From positions 186,001 to 250,000 of the forward strand of contig NZ_NXGV01000002.1 in NCBI RefSeq assembly GCF_002407605.1: 64,000 bases of DNA. Direction: 5' to 3'. A program made the position numbers and the translations under genes. Below the pieces are notes generated by a model. The model was given only the letters and a program-made list of their open reading frames with translations, ran no database searches and was not told where the DNA came from. Below are positions 8,317 through 16,377 of this stretch, piece by piece. Positions within the stretch are counted from its first letter, which is position 1, and every line of letters begins with the position of its first letter. Origin of the DNA: Marinobacter sp. ANT_B65 (GTDB lineage: Bacteria; Pseudomonadota; Gammaproteobacteria; Pseudomonadales; Oleiphilaceae).

Positions 8317-9429
8317 TCAGTAACCATGTGAGCCGTGGGCACCCAGCGACATCACGTACTGCACAATAACGGTGTTATCCGCATCACTGAAGCCAGTATC
8401 AGTCTGATGGGTGTATTGCAGCCTGACTGTGGAGAAATGCGAGCGTGACCAGGCCAGCATCACATCGGTTTCCTGCAGGCTCATGCTATGAAAATGGTCA
8501 CCATGGGGCGCGCGAAGATCTACCTCGCCATAACGAACACCCGCCGACCACTGAGGCGCGAATTGATAAACGCCGGATACATACCAGCCTTCGTGGAAGT
8601 CATCTGAAGTAGCGTATTCGTTCAGGTCATCTGCGTAGAGATATTCGCCGCTAAGTGTGATCTGTTGTTCCCTGGCATTGCCATTCGGGGACCATTTCCA
8701 GACCGCATCGGCAATGTAGAGATTCTCGCCTGTGTATGACGCACCATGGCTATGGTCATGGTCGTCTTCTTCACTGTGTTCGTGCTCTTCTTCAGTTTCA
8801 ACGGCTCCGATATTGCGGTTGTTCAGGTAAGACAACCCTACCTGCCAGCTCTGAGAAACCGAAAGATCCCCGCCTACACGGGTATTCAGTGTATAAACGC
8901 CGATGCTTTCGTCACCTTCTGACAACTGATCGCCTTCAAAGGCCTCTACGCCGACCTGCCAGAAGAAAGGCGTTGGCAAAAGAGCATTCACACGCAAACC
9001 TGTGTCGTAATAATGGCTGCCCAGAAGGGCCCGGTATACCGCTGGGCGCTCTACAAAATCGTCTTCATGCAGGTGCCGACCGTTCAGATACCCTACTTGC
9101 GACAGAAAGCGTCCGCCGCGAACACCCAGCCCGGCAGGCAGGCCGTTGGTCTGCAGATACGCTTCCTCTATCAGTATTTCACCTTCGCCATCATGCTCTT
9201 CAAAAACGGTCGTTAATCGGCCTGAGAACATGTCGTCAATCGGCGCAGACAGGGACAGTTCCGTATGGCCCAGACCAAAGCCTTCCTCACGGTGCGCGAG
9301 CGCCGTATCGTTCTGTTTGTAATACCCGTCCAGGGTCACACTCACGTCGGGGTTCAGTTCATTTGCAGCGGCGCCGCTCGCCAGCACAACCAAAGGAATT
9401 GCAGCAAAAGGTACAACACGGTTAAACAT
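8317..9429 (-). CDS. Zinc-cluster outer-membrane porin-like protein with His-rich segment
   Basis: A 370-residue protein with a signal peptide (cleavage near residue 22, after ASGAAA). The rest is rich in alternating aromatic/polar strands and ends in a strand-like stretch, as in monomeric outer-membrane beta-barrels. Residues about 216-228 form an Asp/Glu/His-rich segment (HEHSEEDDHDHSH), probably an extracellular or periplasmic loop that concentrates Zn. There is no TonB box or plug domain, so it is not a ZnuD-type receptor. The ATG at 9429 is preceded by GGAG; an in-frame ATG at 9459 would lengthen it by ten residues. It lies between the AztD-like gene and the binding-protein gene in what looks like one transcript. 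Confidence 0.75.
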   Translation of the reverse strand: MFNRVVPFAAIPLVVLASGAAANELNPDVSVTLDGYYKQNDTALAHREEGFGLGHTELSLSAPIDDMFSGRLTTVFEEHDGEGEILIEEAYLQTNGLPAGLGVRGGRFLSQVGYLNGRHLHEDDFVERPAVYRALLGSHYYDTGLRVNALLPTPFFWQVGVEAFEGDQLSEGDESIGVYTLNTRVGGDLSVSQSWQVGLSYLNNRNIGAVETEEEHEHSEEDDHDHSHGASYTGENLYIADAVWKWSPNGNAREQQITLSGEYLYADDLNEYATSDDFHEGWYVSGVYQFAPQWSAGVRYGEVDLRAPHGDHFHSMSLQETDVMLAWSRSHFSTVRLQYTHQTDTGFSDADNTVIVQYVMSLGAHGSHGY

Positions 9430-9497
9430 GGAAACTCCAGCAATAAAACAGCAGTACAAGCCAGCATACGCTGGCCGGTACTGCCGGAAAGAAAGGA

Positions 9498-10814
9498 TTA
9501 GTGAGAGTGTTCTTCGTCGTCGTGGCCGGCTTCTGCCAGACCCACCCAGGCGATACCCGAGGCGCTGAAACCAAGATCGATAGTGCGGACGGTTTCGCCG
9601 TGATCAGTATCAATCTCAATAACAGACTGACCATCAGGCGTCAGCACAAACATACGATCCTGAGCGGATGAGAGTGCGATCGAGGGTGAACCATCATCTT
9701 CTCCCGGAGCATCCATCACCTGAACCGTACCGAGCAACGCCCAGTCACTGGAGGGCGCAAACAGCCGCAAACCACCGTCGTCACCCAGTACGTAGAACAC
9801 TTCCCCATGGGTAGTGAAGCCCTGGGCGAGTGGCGCTACTCCGGTACCAAGGTCCAGATCCGTATAGACGCCTGACTCTGACTCAGCCTCCGCATCAATC
9901 ACAAACATCTGGTCGCCGGCAAGGGCAACCAGCTCTTCAACATCATGGTTGCCCAGCAAGGTTGCAATGCGCGAGCCTTCGACAAGGTTTTCAGGGTTTG
10001 TCAGCTTGATTGTCGGGTAGCCCGCTTCGTGCAGGTCGATAATCAATACACCGTCGTCACAACCAAATCCAATGCTGTGCGCACCCATTGCTGAGCCATG
10101 AAGCGCCGGGCAGGTATCGCTGTAACGCTCTTCAAACTCGAAGATGCCGCCATCCAGGTGATAGCGCTCAACCATGGTCGGAAGCGTTGTGCCCGTAATA
10201 GAACTATCCCGGTAGGTCACAAACAAATGGCCGTCGGCCATCATGGCGACACCGTGCATGCTGGATTCAAGGTCCAGGCTGGCAAGGGTGCTGTTACTTC
10301 CGAGGGTTTCGTCCGTAAAAACCGTCACCCTCGAACTGGCGGCGGCATCATCACCGTCGAAGAAAACAACGCCGTAAGAATCACCAACCGTGAAATGCGT
10401 GGGCTTGTGATCAGGCAGCGTTAGCGACAACTGGCTCGGGGTTTCAGCATAGTCATGCATATGATCGCCGTGGTCTTCGGTATAAAGCCCACTATCAACG
10501 AACGACACCAGGTTGTCGCCTCTCTGGGTGGCGACAACGTAGCGGTTCCCGGGAGAAGCGTACAAAGCAGGAACCTCACCGGTCATCGCGATGGATGACA
10601 ACACGTCGCTGCTATCAAGATCCAGAATTTTCAGTTGCGATGCGCCCGTGTCGAACAGCGCCAATCGCCCAGCGGTATCGATATCCGTATCGGTGTGCGC
10701 GTCATCCGAGCTACCGCTGCTGCCTCCGCAGGCCGCCAAAAACATGGCTGAGGCTAACAGAACCGAAGATTTCAGGGGTATTCCAGTGAAAGGAGCAGGT
10801 TTCTTTACGTGCAC
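9498..10814 (-). CDS. AztD-like zinc metallochaperone lipoprotein (beta-propeller)
   Basis: A 438-residue lipoprotein: a signal peptide with lipobox LAAC gives the acylated Cys at residue 29, followed by a Ser/Asp-rich linker. The mature part has repeated blade-like segments (LALFDTGASQLKILDL, YVVATQRGDNLVSFVD, HLFVTYRDS, MFVLTPDGQSVIEID) consistent with a propeller. It resembles AztD, the periplasmic zinc chaperone that hands metal to AztC in the AztABCD system. Histidines cluster at residues 115-120 (HGDHMH) and at the C-terminus (HDDEEHSH). Lipid anchoring differs from the soluble AztD I know of. It is the first gene after a Zur-type operator about 90 bases upstream. Confidence 0.75.
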   Translation of the reverse strand: MHVKKPAPFTGIPLKSSVLLASAMFLAACGGSSGSSDDAHTDTDIDTAGRLALFDTGASQLKILDLDSSDVLSSIAMTGEVPALYASPGNRYVVATQRGDNLVSFVDSGLYTEDHGDHMHDYAETPSQLSLTLPDHKPTHFTVGDSYGVVFFDGDDAAASSRVTVFTDETLGSNSTLASLDLESSMHGVAMMADGHLFVTYRDSSITGTTLPTMVERYHLDGGIFEFEERYSDTCPALHGSAMGAHSIGFGCDDGVLIIDLHEAGYPTIKLTNPENLVEGSRIATLLGNHDVEELVALAGDQMFVIDAEAESESGVYTDLDLGTGVAPLAQGFTTHGEVFYVLGDDGGLRLFAPSSDWALLGTVQVMDAPGEDDGSPSIALSSAQDRMFVLTPDGQSVIEIDTDHGETVRTIDLGFSASGIAWVGLAEAGHDDEEHSH

Positions 10815-10903
10815 GATGGGATCTCCATTTAATGTTTTAGTAATTTATCTCAAGCACTTAACGGTAATGTGCGTGGGAAAAGATCTGATTAACAACTTTA
10901 AAT

Positions 10904-10921
10904 GTTATGTTATAACATACT
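10904..10921. promoter_or_regulatory. Zur operator upstream of the AztD-like gene
   Basis: The core TATGTTATAACATA is a perfect palindrome. Over 18 bases the site matches 16 of the 18 bases of the perfect site at 12738. Its form agrees with gammaproteobacterial Zur boxes, which centre on TGTTATAACA-like dyads. It lies about 90 bases before the start of the AztD-like gene and is the only strong signal in the 281-base gap 10815-11095. Binding by the Zur encoded at 13829 is inferred. Confidence 0.85.
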
Positions 10922-11095
10922 AAATGTAAACCGAAGCCGCAGCCCAGAAAGCTCGACGACGGCATCATGAGTGCGATCGATTTTTCAGCAGATATTCAGC
11001 TCTTCAACGTCAGGATGACTATGCGTCAGCAGTGAACAGTCCCGCCCGATTGGTGACAGGATCACAATCAGGCACGCCCTGTTTAAAGGTGGCCG

Positions 11096-11923
11096 TTACT
11101 GCTGACTGCGCTTTAGCTCGCTACCCGAAGAGTGACGCCGGGTAACACTGTTGACCGCGTTCAATGCAACGAACAGGAAAGCAACAACGCATACAATGGT
11201 CGGGCCGGTTGGCGAGTCGAAGTGATAGGAAAAGGTAAGACCTGCCACGCTCGAACAGGCACCAATAATGGCGGCCATCAATGCCATGGCCTCAGGCGTC
11301 CGGCTGAACCGGCGGGCCGTCGCTGCCGGAATAATCAACATAGCGGCAATAAGGAGAACACCCACCACTTTGATTGCAACAGCAACAACAATGGCAAGAG
11401 CAATGGTCAACACTAGCTGTTCCCGACGCGGTGAAATACCGCTGGCCAGAGCCAGGTCCGGGTTCAGGGTCGATAACAACAGCGCGGACCAACGATAACC
11501 CACCATAACAAGAACCAGTAGTGCGCCGCCCCAGATGATCGCCAGGTCGATCTTGCCCACGGCCAGAATGTCTCCGAAAAGATAAGCCATGAGGTCAATT
11601 CGAACACCAGACAGAAACGAGACTGCCACCAATCCCACAGCTAATGCAGAGTGGGCCATGACGCCAAGCAGTGTGTCCATGGCATAACCGCGCCCACTCA
11701 AAGTCGAAACCGTCACCGCCATCAGCAGTGAAATGAGCAGCACGCCGGCAAAGATTGGCGTTGAAAGCGTCAGCGATAATGCAACGCCGAGCATGGCAGC
11801 ATGAGCAGTGGCATCGCCGAAATAGGCCATGCGCCGCCAGACAATGAAACAGCCCAGAGGCGCTGCAGCCAGAGACACGCCAATACCTGCCAGTGCAGCC
11901 CTTACCAGAAAATCATCCAACAT
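11096..11923 (-). CDS. znuB: Zinc ABC transporter permease ZnuB
   Basis: A 275-residue inner-membrane permease of the ABC-3 family with about eight membrane segments. Marks include AAPLGCFIVWRRMAYFGDATAHAAMLGV and VKVVGVLLIAAMLIIPAATAR split around typical helix boundaries. I choose the ATG at 11923, which overlaps the znuC stop (ATGA) and is preceded by an AGGAGG ribosome site; an in-frame ATG at 11944 would lie inside znuC without such support. It forms the Zn2+ channel with ZnuC and takes metal from ZnuA. Confidence 0.95.
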   Translation of the reverse strand: MLDDFLVRAALAGIGVSLAAAPLGCFIVWRRMAYFGDATAHAAMLGVALSLTLSTPIFAGVLLISLLMAVTVSTLSGRGYAMDTLLGVMAHSALAVGLVAVSFLSGVRIDLMAYLFGDILAVGKIDLAIIWGGALLVLVMVGYRWSALLLSTLNPDLALASGISPRREQLVLTIALAIVVAVAIKVVGVLLIAAMLIIPAATARRFSRTPEAMALMAAIIGACSSVAGLTFSYHFDSPTGPTIVCVVAFLFVALNAVNSVTRRHSSGSELKRSQQ

Positions 11924-12654
11924 CACCCCGCCTCCTGAATACACACGGCACGGTGGTCATGGCCCCGGTGTTTATACAGCGCCAGTGTGTCCTCGTCGTC
12001 TTCAAACCCGAACAACTCACGGTACTCAGCAGAATTGCTGACAACCTCCGGTTTACCCTCGCAACAGATGTGGCCGTTCAGACAGATCACCCGCTCAGAC
12101 TGACGCATCACTACCTGCAGGTCATGACTGACCATGATGACCGCGCAATTCAATACCTGCCTGGCGCTATCGATCTGCCGATAAAACTCTGCCGCGCCCC
12201 GGCGATCCAGGCCCTGGGTCGGCTCATCAAGAAGCAGGAGACCGGGCTTGTCCAACAAAGCCCTTGCCAGCAAGACTCTTTGTAACTGCCCTCCCGACAG
12301 CGACATCAACTGCTGGTCCAGCAGTCCGGTCACGCCCGCACTGGCAATGGCTGCCTGGATTGCGGCGGATGATACCCTGTGGGGCAATTGCAAAAACCGC
12401 TTTACCGTCATGGGTAGAGTTTCGTCGATATGCAATCGCTGGGGCACATATCCAATAGACAGTCCCGGCGCGCTGATCACTTCTCCCCCGGACGGTTTCA
12501 AAGCGCCAATAAGCGTCCGCAGTAACGTCGACTTGCCAGACCCGTTGGGGCCAATAACAGTAACAATGTCTCCGCGTTCCACATGGAGATCAATACCGGT
12601 CAAAATCGGTACCTTGCCTATTCTGACTGACAGGTTACGGGCTTGAATCACCAT
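11923..12654 (-). CDS. znuC: Zinc ABC transporter ATPase ZnuC
   Basis: A 243-residue ABC ATPase with Walker A GPNGSGKST (about residues 35-43), signature LSGGQLQR, Walker B LLLLDEPTQ and the H-loop MVSHDL. The C-terminal tail is His/Asp-rich (KHRGHDHR), common in ZnuC and possibly a cytosolic zinc sensor. It powers ZnuB. It is the only metal-type ABC ATPase in this island, so it may also serve the second permease at 6641-7405. It is divergent from znuA across a shared Zur box. Confidence 0.95.
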   Translation of the reverse strand: MVIQARNLSVRIGKVPILTGIDLHVERGDIVTVIGPNGSGKSTLLRTLIGALKPSGGEVISAPGLSIGYVPQRLHIDETLPMTVKRFLQLPHRVSSAAIQAAIASAGVTGLLDQQLMSLSGGQLQRVLLARALLDKPGLLLLDEPTQGLDRRGAAEFYRQIDSARQVLNCAVIMVSHDLQVVMRQSERVICLNGHICCEGKPEVVSNSAEYRELFGFEDDEDTLALYKHRGHDHRAVCIQEAG

Positions 12655-12737
12655 TTAAAAATCCTTCAGAGCGGCGTTTAACCATCGGTGCCGGCACCTT
12701 TGTGCCGCCACACAAGCAACGGGTTTTCAAAGTTTTA

Positions 12738-12755
12738 GTTATGTTATAACATAAC
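12738..12755. promoter_or_regulatory. Zur operator between znuC and znuA
   Basis: GTTATGTTATAACATAAC is a perfect 18-base palindrome, located 83 bases upstream of znuC and 58 bases upstream of znuA, which are divergent. A single Zur dimer pair here could repress both directions when zinc is sufficient. It is the best-conserved of the three matching sites in the island. Confidence 0.92.
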
Positions 12756-12813
12756 AATTCTTGAGTCATCCACAGCACTCTGCATAAGCCTCAGACTTCC
12801 CAGGAGAATCCCG

Positions 12814-13776
12814 ATGGTCCGACCGGCGCTTTTAACAGGTCTAACACTTTGCCTTTTGCCCGTTTATAGCTGGGCTACCCCTCCCAGAGTTGTAGCGGAT
12901 ATCGCACCGCTGCATTCCATCGTCGCCCAGGTGATGAGTGGCGTCGGTCACCCGGATTTGCTGGTTCAGCCTGGAGCTTCTCCACATAGCTACTCCCTCA
13001 GACCATCAGAGGCGGAAGCTCTGGCTCAGGCAGAGGTTGTTTTCTGGATAAGTGAGGATCTGAGCCCGTGGCTGGAGAGTCCCCTGGAGAACCTGGCAGG
13101 TTCCGCACAAAAGGTTCAGATGCTTGAATTGTCGGCGACGATAGGTCATCCATTCAGGGAAGGAGCGACATTCGAATCCCACTCCCATGCTGATGAAGAC
13201 CATAACGAAGAGCACGAAGAGCATGACGATGGTCACGATGAGCATCATCATGGTGAACATGATCCCCACGCCTGGCTGGACCCCGTGAACGGGAAAGCCT
13301 GGGCCGACGAAATTGCTCGGGTACTTTCCAGGGTAGATCCATCAAATGCCGAAACCTACCTGCAGAACGCCCAAGCCTTTCAGGATTCTCTGGATAAGTT
13401 GACAGTCTCTCTCAGCGAGCGTGCAGATCGCCTCGAGGGTATTCGGTTCATTGTTTTCCATGATGCGTATCAATATTTTGAGCGCCGCTTTAACTTGCAG
13501 GCAGCCGGAGCCATTGCGCTGTCTGACGCCTCTGACCCCAGCCCCGCGCGGATTCGCGAAATTCAGACACTGGTATCAGAACTTGGGGTGACCTGTGCCT
13601 TCACTGAACCGCAATACAACCCTGGCCTGGTTGATACCGTCTTCGAAGGGTCCAAGGTAAATACGATCGGTGTTATGGACCCATTGGGTGCGGATATCAA
13701 AATCGGCACAGGTCATTACACGGAATTGCTGAATAGATTGATGGCAAGTCTGGAACTGTGTCGGCCGCAATCGTGA
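12814..13776 (+). CDS. znuA: Periplasmic high-affinity zinc-binding protein ZnuA
   Basis: A 320-residue exported protein with a signal peptide over about residues 1-21. Likely Zn ligands are His58 (ASPHSY), His152 (DPHAWLDP) and the His in VFHDAYQYF, with an acidic residue near the C-terminus. A His/Asp/Glu loop at about residues 123-149 is the charged flexible loop diagnostic of ZnuA. It delivers Zn2+ to ZnuBC. It starts a plus-strand run (zur, folE2, gamma-CA, hisI paralogue) with no visible terminator between the genes. Confidence 0.95.
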   Translation: MVRPALLTGLTLCLLPVYSWATPPRVVADIAPLHSIVAQVMSGVGHPDLLVQPGASPHSYSLRPSEAEALAQAEVVFWISEDLSPWLESPLENLAGSAQKVQMLELSATIGHPFREGATFESHSHADEDHNEEHEEHDDGHDEHHHGEHDPHAWLDPVNGKAWADEIARVLSRVDPSNAETYLQNAQAFQDSLDKLTVSLSERADRLEGIRFIVFHDAYQYFERRFNLQAAGAIALSDASDPSPARIREIQTLVSELGVTCAFTEPQYNPGLVDTVFEGSKVNTIGVMDPLGADIKIGTGHYTELLNRLMASLELCRPQS

Positions 13777-13828
13777 AGAGCGCAAAACAACCTGATACTT
13801 AAAGACTCTTTTGTAGGCCCCGACTCAT

Positions 13829-14251
13829 ATGACCAGCCTGACTCCAAACCAGCGCAAGGTTTTTGATGTGCTACTACAAGCGGACGCGTCTCTGGGGGCC
13901 TACGCCATCCTGAAAAAGACAGGCTTCCGTGGTGCATCCCAGGTCTATAGGGCATTGGAAAGGCTCGTAGACCTTGGATTGGCCAGAAAACTTGAGAGCC
14001 TGAATGCCTACATCGCTGTTTCTTCCGAGGGCCAGGATACACCCACTGCCTTCGCAATTTGTGACCAGTGTGGCCATATCCATGAGGTGGTTGAGGCACA
14101 GGGAATCAAACAATTGCATGAATGTCTTGCCCAATTGAACTTTCAGGTGGACCGCACCGTTATTGAATTTCATGGGGTGTGCTCTCTCTGTTCTGGCCAA
14201 TTGTACAAAACCAAAGAGAGACCTTCTTACACCAGACCGAAACAGGATTAG
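13829..14251 (+). CDS. zur: Zinc uptake regulator Zur (Fur family)
   Basis: A 140-residue Fur-family repressor. The DNA-binding half has the recognition segment ASQVYRALERLVDLGLARK. The C-terminal half has the structural zinc site from CDQC (Cys78, Cys81) and CSLC (Cys118, Cys121), and a GHIHEV sensor segment. It is shorter than E. coli Zur (about 170), mainly at the N-terminus. It lies 52 bases after znuA, so it is autoregulated if the operator at 12738 is used. It should repress all three Zur-box clusters here when Zn is bound. Confidence 0.93.
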   Translation: MTSLTPNQRKVFDVLLQADASLGAYAILKKTGFRGASQVYRALERLVDLGLARKLESLNAYIAVSSEGQDTPTAFAICDQCGHIHEVVEAQGIKQLHECLAQLNFQVDRTVIEFHGVCSLCSGQLYKTKERPSYTRPKQD

Positions 14252-14252
14252 C

Positions 14253-15155
14253 ATGAACACAGATCTGCCCGACGTTGCCAGTAATGAAGCCTCGAAAATC
14301 CATGCTCCACTGGAGTGGGTCGGGATGAGCAGGATTGATATCCCCATCCATCTGTCAGAGCCAGGCTGCCCGGGGCCAATCCATATGGTTGCGGACGCCC
14401 AGGTCAATCTGCCATCAGTAACGGTTAAAGGTATTCACATGTCTCGCCTGTATCGTCTGCTGGATAAAATATCTCTCCAGAAGGCGATGGTTCCGGGGCA
14501 CCTCAGAATGCTTCTGGAACAGATGATTGAGAGTCATCATGACTGTCACACCAATGGCGCAAGGGTGGTACTGACATTCAGCCTTCTGGCCAGACGCCCG
14601 GCATTAAGCTCTCCGGATTTGGCGGGCTGGAAAGCCTATCCCGCTCAGATTGAGGCCATTCTGGACCAGGGTTCGTTCTCGCTGAGAACATCCGTTCAGG
14701 TGGAGTATTCTTCGACCTGCCCCTGTTCAGCGGCCTTGTCCCGACAGCTTGTGGTTGATGGCTTCAGGAAAGATTTCACTGAAAATACCGGACTGACGAG
14801 AGAGGATGTAGCCGCCTGGCTGGAGCAGAATGCCACGCTTGCCACGCCACACAGCCAACGCAGCGAAGCCTGCATTAGCGTTGATATTCCCGACACTGCC
14901 GAGGATTTCGGCCTGATGGCGCTTATTGATCAGGTTGAGAAGGTTCTGGCAACGCCCGTCCAGACTGCCGTCAAGCGAGCGGATGAACAAGCATTTGCGC
15001 GGCTGAACGGCCAGAATCTGATGTACGTGGAAGATGCTGCACGACGAATCCAGAACGCACTTTCCGGCAGCTACGACAACCTCCAGACCCGCGTCCGGCA
15101 CCTGGAAAGCCTTCATTCTCATGACGCAGTAGCGTCGGCCAGCGCTTTGCCCTGA
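14253..15155 (+). CDS. folE2: GTP cyclohydrolase IB FolE2 (zinc-independent)
   Basis: A 300-residue GCYH-IB enzyme, the metal-promiscuous replacement for zinc-dependent FolE in the first step of tetrahydrofolate synthesis (GTP to dihydroneopterin triphosphate). The active-site Cys region TCPCSAALSRQ is present, as are the PSVTVKGIHMSRLY and HTNGARV-type blocks. I start at the ATG at 14253, 1 base after the zur stop. An upstream in-frame ATG at 14163 lies inside zur and adds 30 atypical residues. Placement after zur fits its known role under zinc limitation. Confidence 0.93.
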   Translation: MNTDLPDVASNEASKIHAPLEWVGMSRIDIPIHLSEPGCPGPIHMVADAQVNLPSVTVKGIHMSRLYRLLDKISLQKAMVPGHLRMLLEQMIESHHDCHTNGARVVLTFSLLARRPALSSPDLAGWKAYPAQIEAILDQGSFSLRTSVQVEYSSTCPCSAALSRQLVVDGFRKDFTENTGLTREDVAAWLEQNATLATPHSQRSEACISVDIPDTAEDFGLMALIDQVEKVLATPVQTAVKRADEQAFARLNGQNLMYVEDAARRIQNALSGSYDNLQTRVRHLESLHSHDAVASASALP

Positions 15156-15236
15156 TTATCACCGAGCTTACCCAACCTGATTCTATCGCCTCGACGAGCC
15201 TGACTCTGCCACTATTTACCGTAAGGAAAACCCTGG

Positions 15237-15797
15237 ATGATTCGCAAAAACCCCCGCGGCGACTTACCGCAGATTCACCCCAGCGCGTTCGTCGATCCAA
15301 CCGCGATCCTTTGCGGGCTGGTGATTGTGGAGGAGAACGTATTTATCGGTCCTTATGCGGTCATACGCGCGGATGAGATGGATGCCAACAACCACATAGA
15401 ACCAATCATCATCGGCGCCCACTCCAATATTCAGGATGGCGTGGTTATCCACTCGAAATCTGGCGCGAAAGTCACCATTGGCCAGCGCACCTCCATTGCA
15501 CACCGGGCCATCGTGCACGGCCCCTGCACGGTAGGCAACGGCGTGTTCATTGGATTCAACAGCGTACTGTTTAACTGCATTATCGAAGACGGCTGCGTTG
15601 TGCGCTACAACGCTGTGGTCGATGGCTGCCATCTGCCACCAGGGTTTTATGTCCAGTCTACCGAACGCATTGGTGCAGAAACCGACCTCGGGGCTATGCC
15701 ACAAGTGTCGGCGGATGCCAGTGAGTTTTCCGAAGACGTGGCCCGGACCAATAACGACCTGGTGCGTGGTTACAAGCTCATCCAGAACGAATTCTGA
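15237..15797 (+). CDS. Gamma-carbonic anhydrase-like hexapeptide protein (Zur-linked paralogue)
   Basis: A 186-residue left-handed beta-helix protein with hexapeptide-type turns (VFIGPYAVIRAD, GVVIHSKSGAKVTIGQ, GNGVFIGFNSVLF). Histidines at VVIHS and in SIAHRAIVHG match the three metal-ligand positions of Cam-type gamma-carbonic anhydrases. Such enzymes can use Fe2+ or Co2+ in place of Zn2+, so this is a plausible substitute for zinc beta-carbonic anhydrases in zinc starvation. Carbonic anhydrase activity is inferred. It lies 81 bases after folE2 in the Zur-linked run. Confidence 0.82.
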   Translation: MIRKNPRGDLPQIHPSAFVDPTAILCGLVIVEENVFIGPYAVIRADEMDANNHIEPIIIGAHSNIQDGVVIHSKSGAKVTIGQRTSIAHRAIVHGPCTVGNGVFIGFNSVLFNCIIEDGCVVRYNAVVDGCHLPPGFYVQSTERIGAETDLGAMPQVSADASEFSEDVARTNNDLVRGYKLIQNEF

Positions 15798-15849
15798 AAC
15801 GTCACCTGTCGTTATCTGAATCTACACATCATATGAGAGAAGCAATAGC

Positions 15850-16365
15850 ATGAACATAGAATCTTCCAGCCCACAACAAACCGGCCAGCAACCGGTAGGC
15901 TTTGCTCCGAGAACATCCATCGAGCAAGTGGAAGAAGGGCACGAACTTGCACCGAAATTTGATTTGAGCGGCCTTGTTGCCTGCGTAACCACCGACGCCG
16001 ATAGCGGCGAAGTGCTTATGCTGGGGTACATGAACGAGGAAGCTCTGCAGAAAACCATTCTCACCGGCGAAGCTCACTACTGGAGTCGCAGTCGCGAGGT
16101 TATCTGGCATAAAGGCGCCACCAGCGGATTGGTTCAGAAAGTTATCGAAATGCGTGTGGATGACGATCAGGACGCAATCTGGCTCAGGGTAAAAGTCGCA
16201 GGGTCAGGCGCCAGCTGCCATGTGGGTTACCGGTCGTGCTTTTATCGAAGGGTACCGGTTGCAGCAGAGAGAGCACACAGCGACGCCCTTGTGTTTGTTG
16301 AGCATGACAAACAATTCGATCCGGTTGAAGTCTATGGCGATGCGCCAAACCCGACCAAACTGTGA
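15850..16365 (+). CDS. hisI: Phosphoribosyl-AMP cyclohydrolase paralogue (HisI2)
   Basis: A 171-residue PRA-CH-family protein of histidine synthesis, with a roughly 35-residue N-terminal extension and no HisE domain. Blocks present are [30 protein letters not shown] and the C-terminal [11 protein letters not shown] (Cys123, Cys130). The normal DCDxD motif is DDDQD here (residues 104-108): the Cys that serves as one zinc ligand is Asp105. That, and its place in a Zur-linked run, suggests a form adapted to low zinc. A second, ordinary hisI is expected elsewhere in the genome. It converges on dksA2 with only 12 bases between stops. Confidence 0.85.
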   Translation: MNIESSSPQQTGQQPVGFAPRTSIEQVEEGHELAPKFDLSGLVACVTTDADSGEVLMLGYMNEEALQKTILTGEAHYWSRSREVIWHKGATSGLVQKVIEMRVDDDQDAIWLRVKVAGSGASCHVGYRSCFYRRVPVAAERAHSDALVFVEHDKQFDPVEVYGDAPNPTKL

Positions 16366-16377
16366 GCCTGCCAGTGC

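Noticed and set aside
8317..9429. Reading this as a ZnuD-type TonB zinc receptor
   Set aside because: It is too short (370 residues) and has no plug or TonB box.
14163..14252. Upstream in-frame start for folE2 inside zur
   Set aside because: The extra 30 residues lie in zur's coding sequence and are not FolE2-like.
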